Source: Typha latifolia
Lineage: Eukaryota > Streptophyta > Magnoliopsida > Poales > Typhaceae
Assembly: GCA_019914945.1 (NCBI GenBank)
Contig: CM034106.1
Location: 7,192,001 to 7,256,000, forward strand
DNA: 64,000 nt
Reading direction: 5' to 3'
Of this stretch, positions 51,730 through 63,088 are shown one piece after another (position 1 is the stretch's first letter; the number at the start of each line of letters is the position of its first letter). The position numbers were made by a program, and so were the translations under genes. Under the pieces are notes generated by a model, which saw only the letters and a program-made list of their open reading frames with translations, made no database searches and was not told where the DNA came from.

Positions 51730-53076
51730 TAGGGGTGACAAATATTGACCCGACCCGATAATCCGACACGATACCTATCTCTTAATCGGGTTTGGGTTTA
51801 GTTTAATTGGGTTCGGGTCGTAAACAGGTCACCCCACCTAACTCGATTAATAATCGGGTTGTGTTCGGGTTTATACCAGTGACCCGTTTTAACCTGTTTG
51901 ACCCGTTTAAGTAACAAGTCAAATTAGGTCGGGTCAACCCGCCAACCCGCAACCTGTTAATATATATAAACAAAATTTCTTACCCTACCCCATCTCAGAT
52001 CTCACACTCTCACCACTTCATTCTCTCCTAGCCACCTCCACTGGTCCACCACTACCTCTCACTCCCCATAATCGGCAAGCCCCTCCCTCGGCTACCTCTC
52101 ACTCCCCTCTCACTCTCTTCTTCGGCGACATCGAGCAGGCCGCTTTCCCTCCTCCCTCGGTTAGAAGGCACTCGATGAGCAGCAACGCCCACTCCGAAGC
52201 CGTTCCATCACCGAGCTCGTCCCTCGACTGATTAGAGGATGGTGCCAGCCCGACTCCGCAGTCCAAGTGGCGCCGACTTTGAGCTCAATTCAACAATCTC
52301 CAGTCGAGATGCCTTACTATCTCTCCAATCCCACTCCTCGCGGACGTATGCATCGACGCGGTTGCCGTCGTTGTATCCAACGGCTACTTCTCCAGGTTAG
52401 GATCAATCGTCGTCGTTGTATCCAATGGTTGTCTCAAAAAGCCTAGAAGATCTCGATGAGTGATGGATCGACTGGACCAATCTCCTCGCCGATCCCACCA
52501 AGAGGAAGGGAAGGAAGAGCAGGACGAGACAAGGGAGTTATTTCTTCTTTTTTAAGTAATCCATCTGCAGGACGAGACAAGGAAGTTATGTCTTCTTTTT
52601 TAAGTAACCCATCTGCAGGACGAGACGTCGCTGATACCTCAATCTCCGCCACCGCTTCGCCAATTTCGGTGATGCCTCCACCGCTAGATGCCGACTGCCG
52701 AGGATTTGGATTTGTGTTAATTGTGTAATTTTTTTGTTAGTTTGGTTTGTACTCTTGCAAACTGGTGAGGTGTTAATTGGTGATTTGTGTTGTGTTAATG
52801 AGTGATTAATCTTGTGTGTAAAGTGGTTAATCTTGTCATGTGTAAAGTGTAAACGAGTTAATCGATCGTATGTATCATGTAAATAGGTTAACTGTGTTAT
52901 ATAAAAAATATAATTATTTATTAAATGAGTTAAACTGGTTGTGTTGTGTTATCTGTTTAATAAATGAGTTGTGTTAGTGTTTAGAAAATTTGACCCGTTG
53001 AATAAACAGGTCGTGTTCGTGTTTATACTATTGACTCGACCCGAACCCGACTAACCTGACCCGATTGCCACCCCTA
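51730..53076. mobile_element. hAT-type non-autonomous element, 1,347 bp, with perfect 8-bp TSD
   Basis: The ends are TAGGGGTGACAAATATTG and its inverse CGATTGCCACCCCTA, with subterminal CCGACCCG/CGGGTCGGG and GACCCGTT repeats. It is flanked by CTTGTAAC at 51722-51729 and 53077-53084. An 8-bp duplication is the hAT hallmark. The sister CAF1 repeats at about 50,225 and 51,050 show the uninterrupted site. The core (51.98-52.72 kb) is GC-rich cargo with no transposase and an ORF on each strand over a 48-bp tandem repeat. Confidence 0.85.
52520..52628. repeat. 48-bp tandem repeat in the hAT-type element
   Basis: Units start at 52520, 52568 and 52616 (partial), beginning CAGGACGAGAC. The period is 16 codons, so frames stay open on both strands (SAGRDKxVxSSFLSNP or SRPADGLLKKEDITSL). 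Possibly captured host coding sequence. Confidence 0.85.
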
Positions 53077-54300
53077 CTTGTAACATGTCATGCACTTATT
53101 TAATTTTGTGATACCTACCTCACTTAGAACAGTGATGCCAGACTTACTAGAACAATTAGTGAGTTACGCTGAGTTATGTTGCTATTATTCAATTGTCTAG
53201 TACTATGAAATAAAATAATTTTAATTTTAACACAGCTGATATTATTGATTTGTATTTATATACTGTGAAATTACACAATTTTTTATTTCGTTACTGATAA
53301 CTTCTCACGGTGGATTTAAGTTTCCAAGAACTTTGTTGATCCTACTTTTAACATGCAGCATTTTGACATAAAAAATATTCTATTATTTAGCAACAAATTA
53401 CTTTTTTTTCATATTCTTTTTTTTTTGAGTTGTCATTTTCTAATGAAATTTTAGCCCCCAAAAATTCAAATTTGAAAATCATTATAAGAAATAAAATTGG
53501 AGAGGATCATATAAGTTTTTCAGTGTATTTCAAATAATACTAATAAGAGTCTATATAAAAAATATATAACCAAAATACTGAATAGCCGTTAGAAAATGTA
53601 TTATATAATTTTCTAACGTTAAATGGAAATCATAACTTTCTCTCCCCACCCAAAAATAAAAGCAATGACACTTTGTTCAAAACATAGTAAAATTGGATCA
53701 TTCTGCGATTGAAAACATGAAATGGAGAATTTGTAAGATGACATCAAGGATGGATAAACACTTGATTCCCTTGATCTCCTAGAATCATAAGGTTTTGACT
53801 TTGAGACACTCCAATCTTATGGCATCAATTCTCGTGACTTCGTCGAGTTGTTGTTTTGGTTCGGGCAAGTTTGCAATGACTTGGACTTGCATCGGGTCAT
53901 GTTCAGTAGAGGGTATAATTTTGCTTACTTAGCGAAGATATTTGTGGCAGGGCTTGCTGGTGGACAAATTTGAGAGTGTGCCGGTCTACATGGAGAGTTA
54001 GAGTGAGTGGCTATCATATTAGGCATGACTCATGAGAGCAGGAGTGCTCATCGAGCGGCCATACACTTATTCAGCTTTGGGATACCTATGTTGCCCACGA
54101 TGGTGGTGCCAAAGTTGCTTGGACAATTAGTGAGCTGTAGCTCTATTAGCAAGATTGATCTTGAATTTTAATTATATTATTGTTGCTCACTTGTGTAGTT
54201 ATTTATTGTGATATTATATTTTAACACAACTGGTGTTTTTGATTTGTATTCATATACCATGAAACTAAACAATCTTTTCCTTCATAATTACGGTTTTTTT
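53077..54300 (+). pseudogene. CAF1-derived pseudogene fragments, right block
   Basis: The first 230 bp finish the array copy interrupted by the hAT element. A separate and better-preserved piece follows: 53791-53970 is an open stretch of 60 codons starting GFDFETLQSYGINSRDFVEL and containing LFWFGQVCND and GYNFAYLAKI, ending at TGA 53971. This matches the middle of CAF1 (GxDF.., RFAELL..SGLVCND, FHSAYDFGYLVKIL). The tail (54,000-54,140) has GMTHES and the same downstream segment as the main array. Upstream text (53,740-53,790) gives DSLDLLES with stops. Confidence 0.75.
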
Positions 54301-55060
54301 CCCTTTTCTTCCTTTTGAGTTACCAATTTCTAATAAATTTTTATCCATCGCAAACTTTGGATTTGAAGATCATATGACATAAAATTTAGAGAGGATCATA
54401 TAAGATTTTCAATACATTTCAATTAATATCGATCAGAGTTTAGATGACAAATATATAAATAAAATACTAAATAACATTGGTTTATATTACTCAGAAGAGA
54501 AAAATGTCATTCATCAACGGGTTACATCATTTATTAATAAATTACGTTGAATTTGAAGATCCATAAGAGATAAAATTGAAGACGATTAGATACCGTTAAC
54601 ATGATAAGATATATGTTTTTAAATATCATAATTTGTGTTAGAAAAGAAAAAAGTATATTTGTTTAGTATTTTGGTCATGTATTTAGATAAATATTTGAGT
54701 ACTAAATGACATCAATTAAAAATAAATAAATTAGTAGGCATATGAGCGCGAATATAGTTTGTGAATACAAATGATAAGTTTGTTTAGATAGAATATTAAT
54801 AAGAGAAAGATGAAGAAAAATATTTAATTTATTAAATTAGGTTTAAAAAGGAGTTTATTATTTAAAAAATAGTAATATTATGTTTTGGAAAAGAACAACA
54901 TAATATTAAATGAAAATCATAACTTTCTCTCTTACACCCAAAAATAAAAGCAATAACACTTTGTAAAGAAAATATTGAAATTGAATGATTCATAATAGAA
55001 ATATGAGGAAGAGAATTGCAAAGTTAAACTTAACTTAGAGTTTTCCCGCAAAATACCCAA
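54301..55060. repeat. AT-rich unit and start of another CAF1-linked copy
   Basis: It repeats the AT-rich motifs of 46.7-48.5 kb. At 54,940-55,020 it repeats the leader CCCAAAAATAAAAGCAA..ACTTTGT that precedes the CAF1 text at 48.42 and 53.65 kb. It breaks off before any CAF1 coding sequence. Confidence 0.5.
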
Positions 55061-55210
55061 AGTAAAGGTAATTTATATATAATTTTTGATTTTAACCTAA
55101 GAACAATTTCCTTTTTTTTTTTAATCCGTCAAACTGGGTCGGCTAATTGAACCAGGCCATTTCTTGACCTTCCGCTCTCCGGCCCAACATCAAAGTCGGT
55201 TCGCAGTTGG

Positions 55211-56288
55211 TATAAGTATATAATCCATTTCTAATCTTAAGTTGGTTCTCTTCCTTCCCCTCGCGTTTGCTTGCAAGATTTCTTCGCCACAAGAAAGGTA
55301 TGCGAATTTAATCCGCCTTCCTCCCTCTGCTGCTTCGAATTCCAATTTGGGTTGTTCGGTTGATTCTTTTCTTGCTTCGAAATGGGAAGGATCGAATCTT
55401 TTGTGGTTATGTTCTTTGTCAAATTTATGTTTTTTTGAACATACTGATGGAGTTTGAGGAATACATAGTTGCTTGAATTTGGTTATTTAATAGGTGATTC
55501 TGTACTCTAATCGTTTAATCTAGTTTTAGATTCTTTGCAGTTTACTCCTTAGGTGTGTGTGTGTGTGTGTGTGTTTTTTTTTTTTTTTCCTTTTTTCCAG
55601 GCATTTAGGTGAAAAGACTATCTTTATTCTAATTTTTTTTTCATAATTCATCTATATGTTCTTGATAATTTATGGATCTGGATATTACAATTAGATGAAA
55701 TTTTGTTGAGAACATTTTAAGTTTTAAATCTTCTTGAACATTGGGAATTTAGGTAGGGCCAAACTGAGAATTTATACCGGTTATGTGGAATGTTGGTTGC
55801 GGAATATTATATTCTTTAAGATGGATGTAGAGATGTTGGATATTATTGATGTCCTCTTTCATGCTACATAAAGATACAGTCAAAAGTTTCTGCAACTCAC
55901 GTTTTTTGACAAATTTGCACCTTATTTGCAATGATTTTTTTTTGGGTAAAATGCTATACTCTGTATATAAACATGTTCAAAATTTTAGGCATACCAATGG
56001 TGTGATGACTTTTTCCTTCTTTGCTTTGCACTGGTATTTTGAAGAGGGAAGGATAGGTCCAATAATTTGAAGCAAAGTGAAAATGTATTAAGAAGTTGTT
56101 TCTCTTTTTCCTTAATCATATGTTTGTTTCTGTACTTTATGTTTGCACTTATTCTCTTAGAAAGTGTTTTTTTGCCATCTTCTAACAAAAATGCTTGGTT
56201 TGTTTGCAATTCTAGCTCAATCTTTGTGCAATGGCTCTATCATCTACAACTGTGCCTACATTTACAATTCCATCTGGGAGCTCTCCAG
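55211..56288 (+). CDS. First exons of an unrecognised gene (partial)
   Basis: A TATA box TATAAGTATATAAT (55211-55224) is followed about 25 bp later by a CT-rich leader and a non-coding exon ending AAG|GTATGC at 55297. After a 0.9-kb T-rich intron, an acceptor TTCTAG opens exon 2 at 56216. The ATG at 56231 starts MALSSTTVPTFTIPSGSSPG, with a donor CAG|GTACAT at 56288, phase 1. No following exon could be recognised to the right; it may lie past 63.1 kb or outside the window, the transposon block then sitting in intron 2. Product unknown; the start is Ser/Thr/Pro-rich. Confidence 0.4.
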
Positions 56289-57405
56289 GTACATCATTGT
56301 TCAATATAATCATTAAGCTGGTGAATTCCATCAACTAAGGAAATAAATTCTTTTCCATTTCTTTTGTATTTTTCTATGATTTATCTGGTCTGGTATCCCT
56401 ACGAAAATGTTTATATTTTCTAAATGTTCCAGTTTTTAATTAATTAATTAATTATTATTATCTTGGATAATTGTAAGAGCTTGTTTGCTTATGTATTAAA
56501 AACAATATCTGTTGGATTATGTATTTTACCATTGGTGTGACGTTTCTCTTGCTAACATTCCTCACTATGTTGAGGTTTCAGTATTCCTGATACCCTACTA
56601 TGTTACCTTAATATGTTACACAATATACTTAGGCTAGTGTAAGATAATTTTGTAGCCATATGCTTGAATGTTATATGCTCATTAAGGGCCTCCGGAGTTG
56701 TATATCAGGGTCATGTTTATGTTAATTATGCTAGTTATATTAGTTTGTCTAAAGGATGTGTATGATGGTGCGATTCTTATCTAGGCATCCATTTCCTACA
56801 AGTGCATATTTGATTTTTGGGAGAATTATGTAAAATGCCAATACTATTCTAGGAAACCTGGTTCTTGGACAAGAAAATGTGGAGATTTATGATCATGTAA
56901 CATAGTAATAATTTTTATGTGGATACTGGTAAAACAGAGAATTTTGAATTGTTTATGCTAAATGGAAGCTTAGGGTGGAGAACCATTACAACTTGATGGC
57001 GGATGTTTTAGCCAGCTTCATTATAGTTTAATTGCACTAAAATGCTAGTCAACTGTTGGTTCAAAAGAGATTGGTTTAGTCAAGACACAGTGAAACAGAA
57101 AAAACTTGCTAGTCATGCCAGTGAAGGATAAAATAAATTATGAACTTTTCAATAAGTGTGATTATGTTGTGAAGGTTGGATTGTCTGAAAAGTTCAGGAA
57201 TGGGAGATGAGAACTATAAAGTATCAGATGTAGTTCATTGGTGAAATATTGTGAGGGACTAACTTATAACTATCAATGGTTGTCTTTGTTATCAGAAAAC
57301 ATATTAAATTATAACAATACACTTAAATGATCTCAGTAATAGTTTGATAGTTTGAAATCAAAGTCCAATCCATGGATTGTCAAAATAGAGACTTTTTTTT
57401 TCCAC
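56289..57405. other. AT-rich DNA downstream of the partial gene
   Basis: Probably intron. Contains a (TTAA)n stretch near 56,437-56,456. No exon recognised. Confidence 0.4.
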
Positions 57406-57503
57406 CTTGAGTCCTAGAAGTACATTTTCTGCTAGAAGTTCCTTTCTGTTATCCTGTATATCATCATCCTGGTCAGGATCATCTCTTTGAGATCGTCTTT
57501 GAC
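57406..57503 (-). pseudogene. Orphan exon-like fragment, opposite strand
   Basis: A 98-nt segment bounded by CCATTCTTTTCAG and AAG|GTGGAA has one open frame, QRRSQRDDPDQDDDIQ.. through ELLAENVLLGLK. It is highly charged, unlike the AT-rich flanks, and has perfect splice-site context on the minus strand. No neighbouring exon of the same gene was found. It is probably a displaced gene fragment; protein family not recognised. Confidence 0.4.
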
Positions 57504-57769
57504 CTGAAAAGAATGGATAGGTGGGAAGAAACTGTAGTAGATGAATTGTGTAGCCCCTAACATATAATAACAACTGAAGATGGAAAATGCGAGAGGTACT
57601 TCAGAAAACAATTCTTGTGCGATTGGTGATGGTTATCTCAAAAATGGGCTAGGCTACGTAAGTAGTACCTCCATGAGAAGATTCACAAAGATAAGGTAAA
57701 TAATGTGGAGAAAAATATATATTTTTTCAGGCCTATATTGAATCAAGATGGAGGAAATCATGAGAAACT

Positions 57770-58736
57770 TGATGCAAATCTAGTATGAATGCAATGTTTT
57801 GGTGAACAATCGATCCAAATAAGTAACTAAAATAAAATATAGTAAGTAATAACTGATAATAAGTTAATTGATTAAAAGGATCACTACTAGATGGAAGAAG
57901 AGAAAATCACTCAGATAAGACAGTAGCTTCCTCAAATCTCAAATAGGTATGTCGATAGAAGAAAGGCCTAAAATATAGTGTAAAGAAAGACTTTAAAGTT
58001 TAGGTTTACCAATAAATAGAATAGTAGTGCTTTTACTTTGAAACCAAGTCCTCCTCTTCATATCTGGGCACCCAAAGATTCTCTTTCACTACTGCAATTT
58101 TCTGGACAGCAGCAGTAACCAATGAAAAGTAGAGATTGAAGAAAGAGAGAGGTTTAGAGAGGAAGTAGAAGAGATTAGAGAAGAATCTTAAGATGGAGTA
58201 GGAGAAAGAGAGAAAGGGAAAGAGAAGAAAAAGAATGCAGGGGAGAAAATGAGAGATCTCAAATAAATTTTATTCCTATCGTTTCTTGTTTCTCATATAA
58301 TAGCCCTTAAATAGATTAACAACTTTGATTCTAGTTGATTCTAATAGGAACTTATTTCCTAATAGGCATCTAATTGATCATCTTACCTAAATTGACTAAC
58401 CCAATTAAGGTAATAAATCAATGTGGATATCCCCCATATATAAGCTTACAATAACTATTAGTTGAGATTCTAATAAGAATTCATTTTCTAATAGGATCCT
58501 AATTGATTAAGTCTTACCTAAATTGACTAACCCAATTTAGATAATAACTCAATGCGGACATCCTCCGCATATAGGCTTACCGTACCTATCAATTGACTAA
58601 TTCAATTGATTATTTGAATTAAAAATTAATTTAATAAATTAAATGTGAAAATAAGTTGAGCCTAATTAGATCAATTAGACCAAAATTGGACTCAAGCAAC
58701 TGTATTTTGGTCAAATTAAAGATGATGCCCACATTA
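57770..58736 (-). mobile_element. Solo LTR, 967 bp, minus orientation
   Basis: In LTR sense it starts TAATGTGGGCATCATC, has a TATA-like TATTTAAGGGC, a CT-rich leader, and ends CTAGATTTGCATCA. The flanks AAACT and GAACT are compatible with a 5-bp target duplication with one change. There is no internal retrotransposon sequence, so it is a solo LTR. Confidence 0.75.
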
Positions 58737-58741
58737 GAACT

Positions 58742-60784
58742 ATTATTGTCTCCATGTATTATTTCTTTCCTCGATAGTGGTGCAGTGGGTTCTTCTCGTG
58801 TGCTAGTTCTCTTGTTTAAACTTAAAGCGGTCTTTTTTGGAATCTACTCTATCTGGTTGTGAGTGAGAAAATTAAGTGATTAACTAATTGTTGCTCATTC
58901 TCTGATTATTTGATTGTCCCTTGTCGTTGGTTAAAGTTAAAAAGTTCACAACTTTGAAGTCGATGCTTAAGTTGGAAACTTTGATGCAAACAAGCAAGAA
59001 GAATTTCACTTTGGTGAATAAGTTTAACAAAACAATTAACTAGTGTATCATAGATAAGAGATAGAGAGAACAAAGAGCAAAGAGATAACTAGAAGAAATC
59101 TATCTTTCAAGTTCCCGAATATTCTACTAATGTCTTTTGAAGTTAAGAGCAATGAGGTGATGACAAGGATATATTATAAAAAATGGGAAATTTTACACAA
59201 CAATAATTGTTCAACTAGGAAGTATAGATACTTCTCTCGATGTGTTCGTATCGGATACGATACTCATTAGATACAATATTCGTTAGATGCTTCCGTAAAA
59301 TATCCAATTTTAAAAAAAATAAAATTAGTGTTGCAAATTCTTCTTAGATTTTTTCTTGAGACTCCCATGCTTCCAACCAATATATGAAACACCTAAACCT
59401 CCAAATACACGTGTAAACTGCGTGGGTAAATCTCCCCACGCGGTGTATCACATGACCTGTCAGTAATAGGATTTCACAAGGCACACAACAGCACAAGTTC
59501 ATACCATAAATAAGCTCAGCCATAAGAGTCCGAATACAAATTCCACAGGCCACAACAAGCCTTTTAGATACACATGCAAAATACAATACTAAAGTCCAAA
59601 ATACATCATTAATCATAACGTCCTCGCAGGGGCTTAATACAACTAATAGACATACTGAAAAGAAAGGTAGCTACTTCTCGCTACCCGGACCTGCATCCCC
59701 TAGCTTTGAAATAATGCCACCAAGAGGTGGTGAGCTTACAACCCAGCGAGTAGGATCCATACAATCTAAATAATGAAATCACATGTGTATATCCAATGTA
59801 TGTCTATAATTACTAGTAATAACAATATGCTTGTTGAAATGACTTACCATGAGTTACTAAATCAATGCAATCGATAAAAATTATCGGTCACTATCCTGAA
59901 ACATGCTAGTTTCTAAACGTATCAAGATAAGTCCACACAGATATAAAGCTTGATACAATCTCTTATTCATACAAATCTCAATTATAGTGTTTACATGTTA
60001 TGTATAGCAATAAAAGAGTAGTTTAGTCATCTCATGCCTACCAAGGCGTTAATCATACTTACCATAGCTCACCGAGTTATTCACCACACAGGGTAAATAC
60101 TCTTAAGAAACAATCATCCATCACATAACCATCCATCATTTTATACATCGAGGGGGATATATATGGATTTTATACATCGAGGGGATATATACACACGTAG
60201 CAGTAATGCCACCTACACATATATGGTGACACTACATGTGACCGGTAGTCTGTGGCTATCAGACTAAGGACCCCGGTCATAAGCTTATATCTCACTCTCT
60301 CTAAATCATCACCGCCACCAACAGGAGAATTAGGAACCCTCGGCTCATCAACAGATGCCCTATCCCTGCGTCGTAAGGTACCGCTAGAGATATATCTCCA
60401 CCTCACAATCATGTTCTTCTATCATCATAATCTAGTCCTGACTATGCCGTATAATTACATGAATGCTACACAGGCTCCCGACCTCAGGTGTAGGCCGCTA
60501 ATAGTATAGTCATATAAGATACACTCTACCCTTAACTCTGGGCTGAGTGAGTAATGGCACTGCCTAGTTAGAACCCGACTACTAATGATAGGTGGAAGTG
60601 GTGTAGTGTCTATGAGTGTATAAAGCATGTCATAGTCACCATGATCGTTACATTCTATATTCACACAGATATTTATGCAAGGGTATATTATACAGGATAC
60701 ATGTAGAGCATCGTTACACTAATACTTATGCTACATTATCATTCTCATAATATCATGATGAGCAAATTATCAATAACTGCATAT
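58742..60784 (-). mobile_element. Distal part of long gypsy-type LTR, split by another LTR
   Basis: From about 59.3 kb this reads on the minus strand as the AT-rich 3' part of the LTR whose start is at 63088, with GGATCCTACTCGCTGGGTTG and GGTGGCATTATTTC text. The lower boundary near 59.3 kb is not resolved. The stretch 58.74-59.3 kb is unassigned, with GATACG-type motifs at 59,240-59,290. Confidence 0.45.
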
Positions 60785-60789
60785 GTAAA

Positions 60790-61718
60790 TGATGTGGGCA
60801 TCATTTTCAATTTGACCAAAATAGAATTACTCGAGTCCAATTTTGGTCTAATTGTTGATTTTTAATTCAAATAATCAATTGAGTTAGTCAATTGACAAAT
60901 ATGGTAGTCTATATGCAGGGATGTTCGTATTAAGTTATTACCTAAATTGGGTTAGTCAATTTAGGTAAGATTTAATCAATTAGGATCCTATTAGGAAATG
61001 AATTCCTATTAGAATCTCAATTGATAGTTATGGTAAGCTTATATGTGGGGGATGTCCACATTGATTTATTACCTAAATTGGATCAATCAATTTAGGTAAG
61101 AAGATCAATTAGAGTCCTATTAGGAAATAAGTTTCTATGAGAATCAGCTAGAATTAAGGTTGTTAACCTATTTAAGGGTTATTGCATGAGAAACAAGGAC
61201 AAGTTGGAATAAGATTTATTTGAGATCTCTCACTTTTCTCTCCTATGGTCTTCTTCTTCTCTCTCTCTTTCTTTCTCTCTCTTTCTCCTACTCTGTCTTA
61301 AGATTTTTCTCTAATCTCTTCCACTTTCTCTCTAAACCTCTCTTCTTCTTCAACCTCTACTTTTTCGTTGGTTATTGCTGCTGTCCAAAAGATTCTAGTA
61401 GTGAAAGAGAATCTTTGGGTGCCCAAACGTGAAGAGGAGGACTTGGTTTCAAAGTAAAGCACTACTATTTCATTTATTGGTAAACCTAAACTCTAAAGTC
61501 TTTTCTTACACCATATTTTAGGCCTTTCTACAATCAATATACCTATTTGAGAGTTGAGGTAGCTACTGCCTTATCTGAGTGGTTTTCTCTCCTTCCATCT
61601 AGTAGTGATCCTTTTAATCAATTAACTTATTATCAGTTATTGCTTACTATATTTTACTTTAGTTACTTGTTGGGCCGATTGTTCTCCAAAACATTACATT
61701 CATACTAGATTTGCATAA
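60790..61718 (+). mobile_element. Solo LTR, 929 bp, plus orientation, perfect 5-bp TSD
   Basis: It starts TGATGTGGGCATCATT and ends CTAGATTTGCATAA, flanked by GTAAA at 60785-60789 and 61719-61723. CCTATTTAAGGG near 61,165 is a TATA-like box, followed by a CT-rich leader. It aligns end to end, inverted, with the solo LTR at 57770. It is inserted into the long LTR that runs from 63088 leftwards. Confidence 0.85.
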
Positions 61719-61723
61719 GTAAA

Positions 61724-63088
61724 GATATATCATGGTACACTAAATGCATGTATTAATATCAACATTTCCTACAGTGTCATGACAAGTATAATACTGTAAC
61801 TACATTATTCTAGATTTGTATAAACTCTATACGCCTGGGGGTCTCCACAGTACACTAAATCTCGTTAGTTAGCTGGCTCCTCCGGAATCTCAAAATTCTC
61901 ATCACGCGGTGTCAATCCTATTAATTCACGCAAGTAAAGCTATACGTAAGATTAGCGAACTAATAGAATTATTATCTTATTAGAGAATTTATGTTTATGC
62001 ATATACATGAGTCAAGGGTCTCCTAGGGTGAGTCCTATGCTATCCGAAAATTTACATGATAATAAATTGTCATTATGGGGAGTTAGGCTAATTAATCAAG
62101 TGAAAATAGATAAACGGAGTTATAGGGTCCAAATGGCCCCAAATGGGCTAACCCAATAGGCAAGAGGGCCTTGGTGAGCTGTAGTTGGACTGCAGCCCAC
62201 AAGGTTGGCTGTAGTTGGACTGTAGCCCACAAGGTTGGCTGCAGTGGGCTGGGGTCCAACCACAGCCCACCAAAGGCTTGGTTGGTGGGCTGCGGTCTGC
62301 AGCCCACCTAACTCAAGCCTAGTAGGCTGCGGTCTAGACCGCAGCCCACCCAGGGAGGGCCCGTGGGTTGCGATCTGACCGTAGCACACTAAGGGGGGTG
62401 TAGGGGGTTAAACAACCCCCCACCCTCCCTTATTATTTCCCCTCTGAGGGAGGAGACGGAGGGGGAGTGGGAAAGCCCCTGGGGCTGCGGCGCTGGCGGT
62501 GCGGCACGAGGCCGACGGTGCCGGCGGCACAGCACAAGGCCGGCGGCGGCGCAGCACGAGGCCGAGGAGGGTAAGTAAAGGGGAAGAAAAGAAGGAGGGG
62601 AGAAGAGCTCGACGGCGGCGGGCTGCGCTCCATAGTCGGTGGCCATGGGGGGTCCTTCCTCCCTTTATCAAGGGCCCGAAGCCCGACTAGGGAGGGTTTC
62701 TCTCCTTTCACCGGAGCCCTCGGACCGGTGGTAGGACGTGGGGTCGTCGGCTGCCGAGGATGATCATGAGAGAGAGGGGAACTAGCTACCGAAACTAAAC
62801 GATGAGGTTGAGGCTTACCGCGATCTGCGCTCGGCTCGGGGCTTCGTCGGCTCCGGCGTCAGCAACCCGTGAGAAAGGAGAGGGAGAGAGGTAGCGAGGT
62901 GGAAAGGAAATGGGCGGTGAGGGGAAGGGGGATTAATGGAGATGGGGAAGGTGGCGTGCATGGCAAGGGAAAAGGAATTAGCGGAAAAGAGAAGAGAGGA
63001 CGGGGGGGGCAAATGCGGGCAGGCATTTGTGACGCACGCGCTCGCGTCAGGTTTTTTTATATTTATTTTAAAGTTTACGGGTGTTACA
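61724..63088 (-). mobile_element. Long gypsy-type LTR, proximal part
   Basis: On the minus strand it starts TGTAACACCCGTAAAC at 63088, followed by GACGCGAGCGCGTGCGTC, a CT-rich leader, a GC-rich block (62.4-62.9 kb) and a block of GGGCTGCGGTCTAGACC-type repeats (62.17-62.40 kb), then AT-rich text. Continuity across the inserted solo LTR suggests an LTR of about 2.8 kb. Overlapping ORFs on both strands at 62.1-63.0 kb are GC-rich noise. Confidence 0.6.

Noticed and set aside
62092..63012. Many GC-rich ORFs on both strands
   Set aside because: They overlap in several frames in the GC-rich segment of the long LTR; low-complexity composition explains them.
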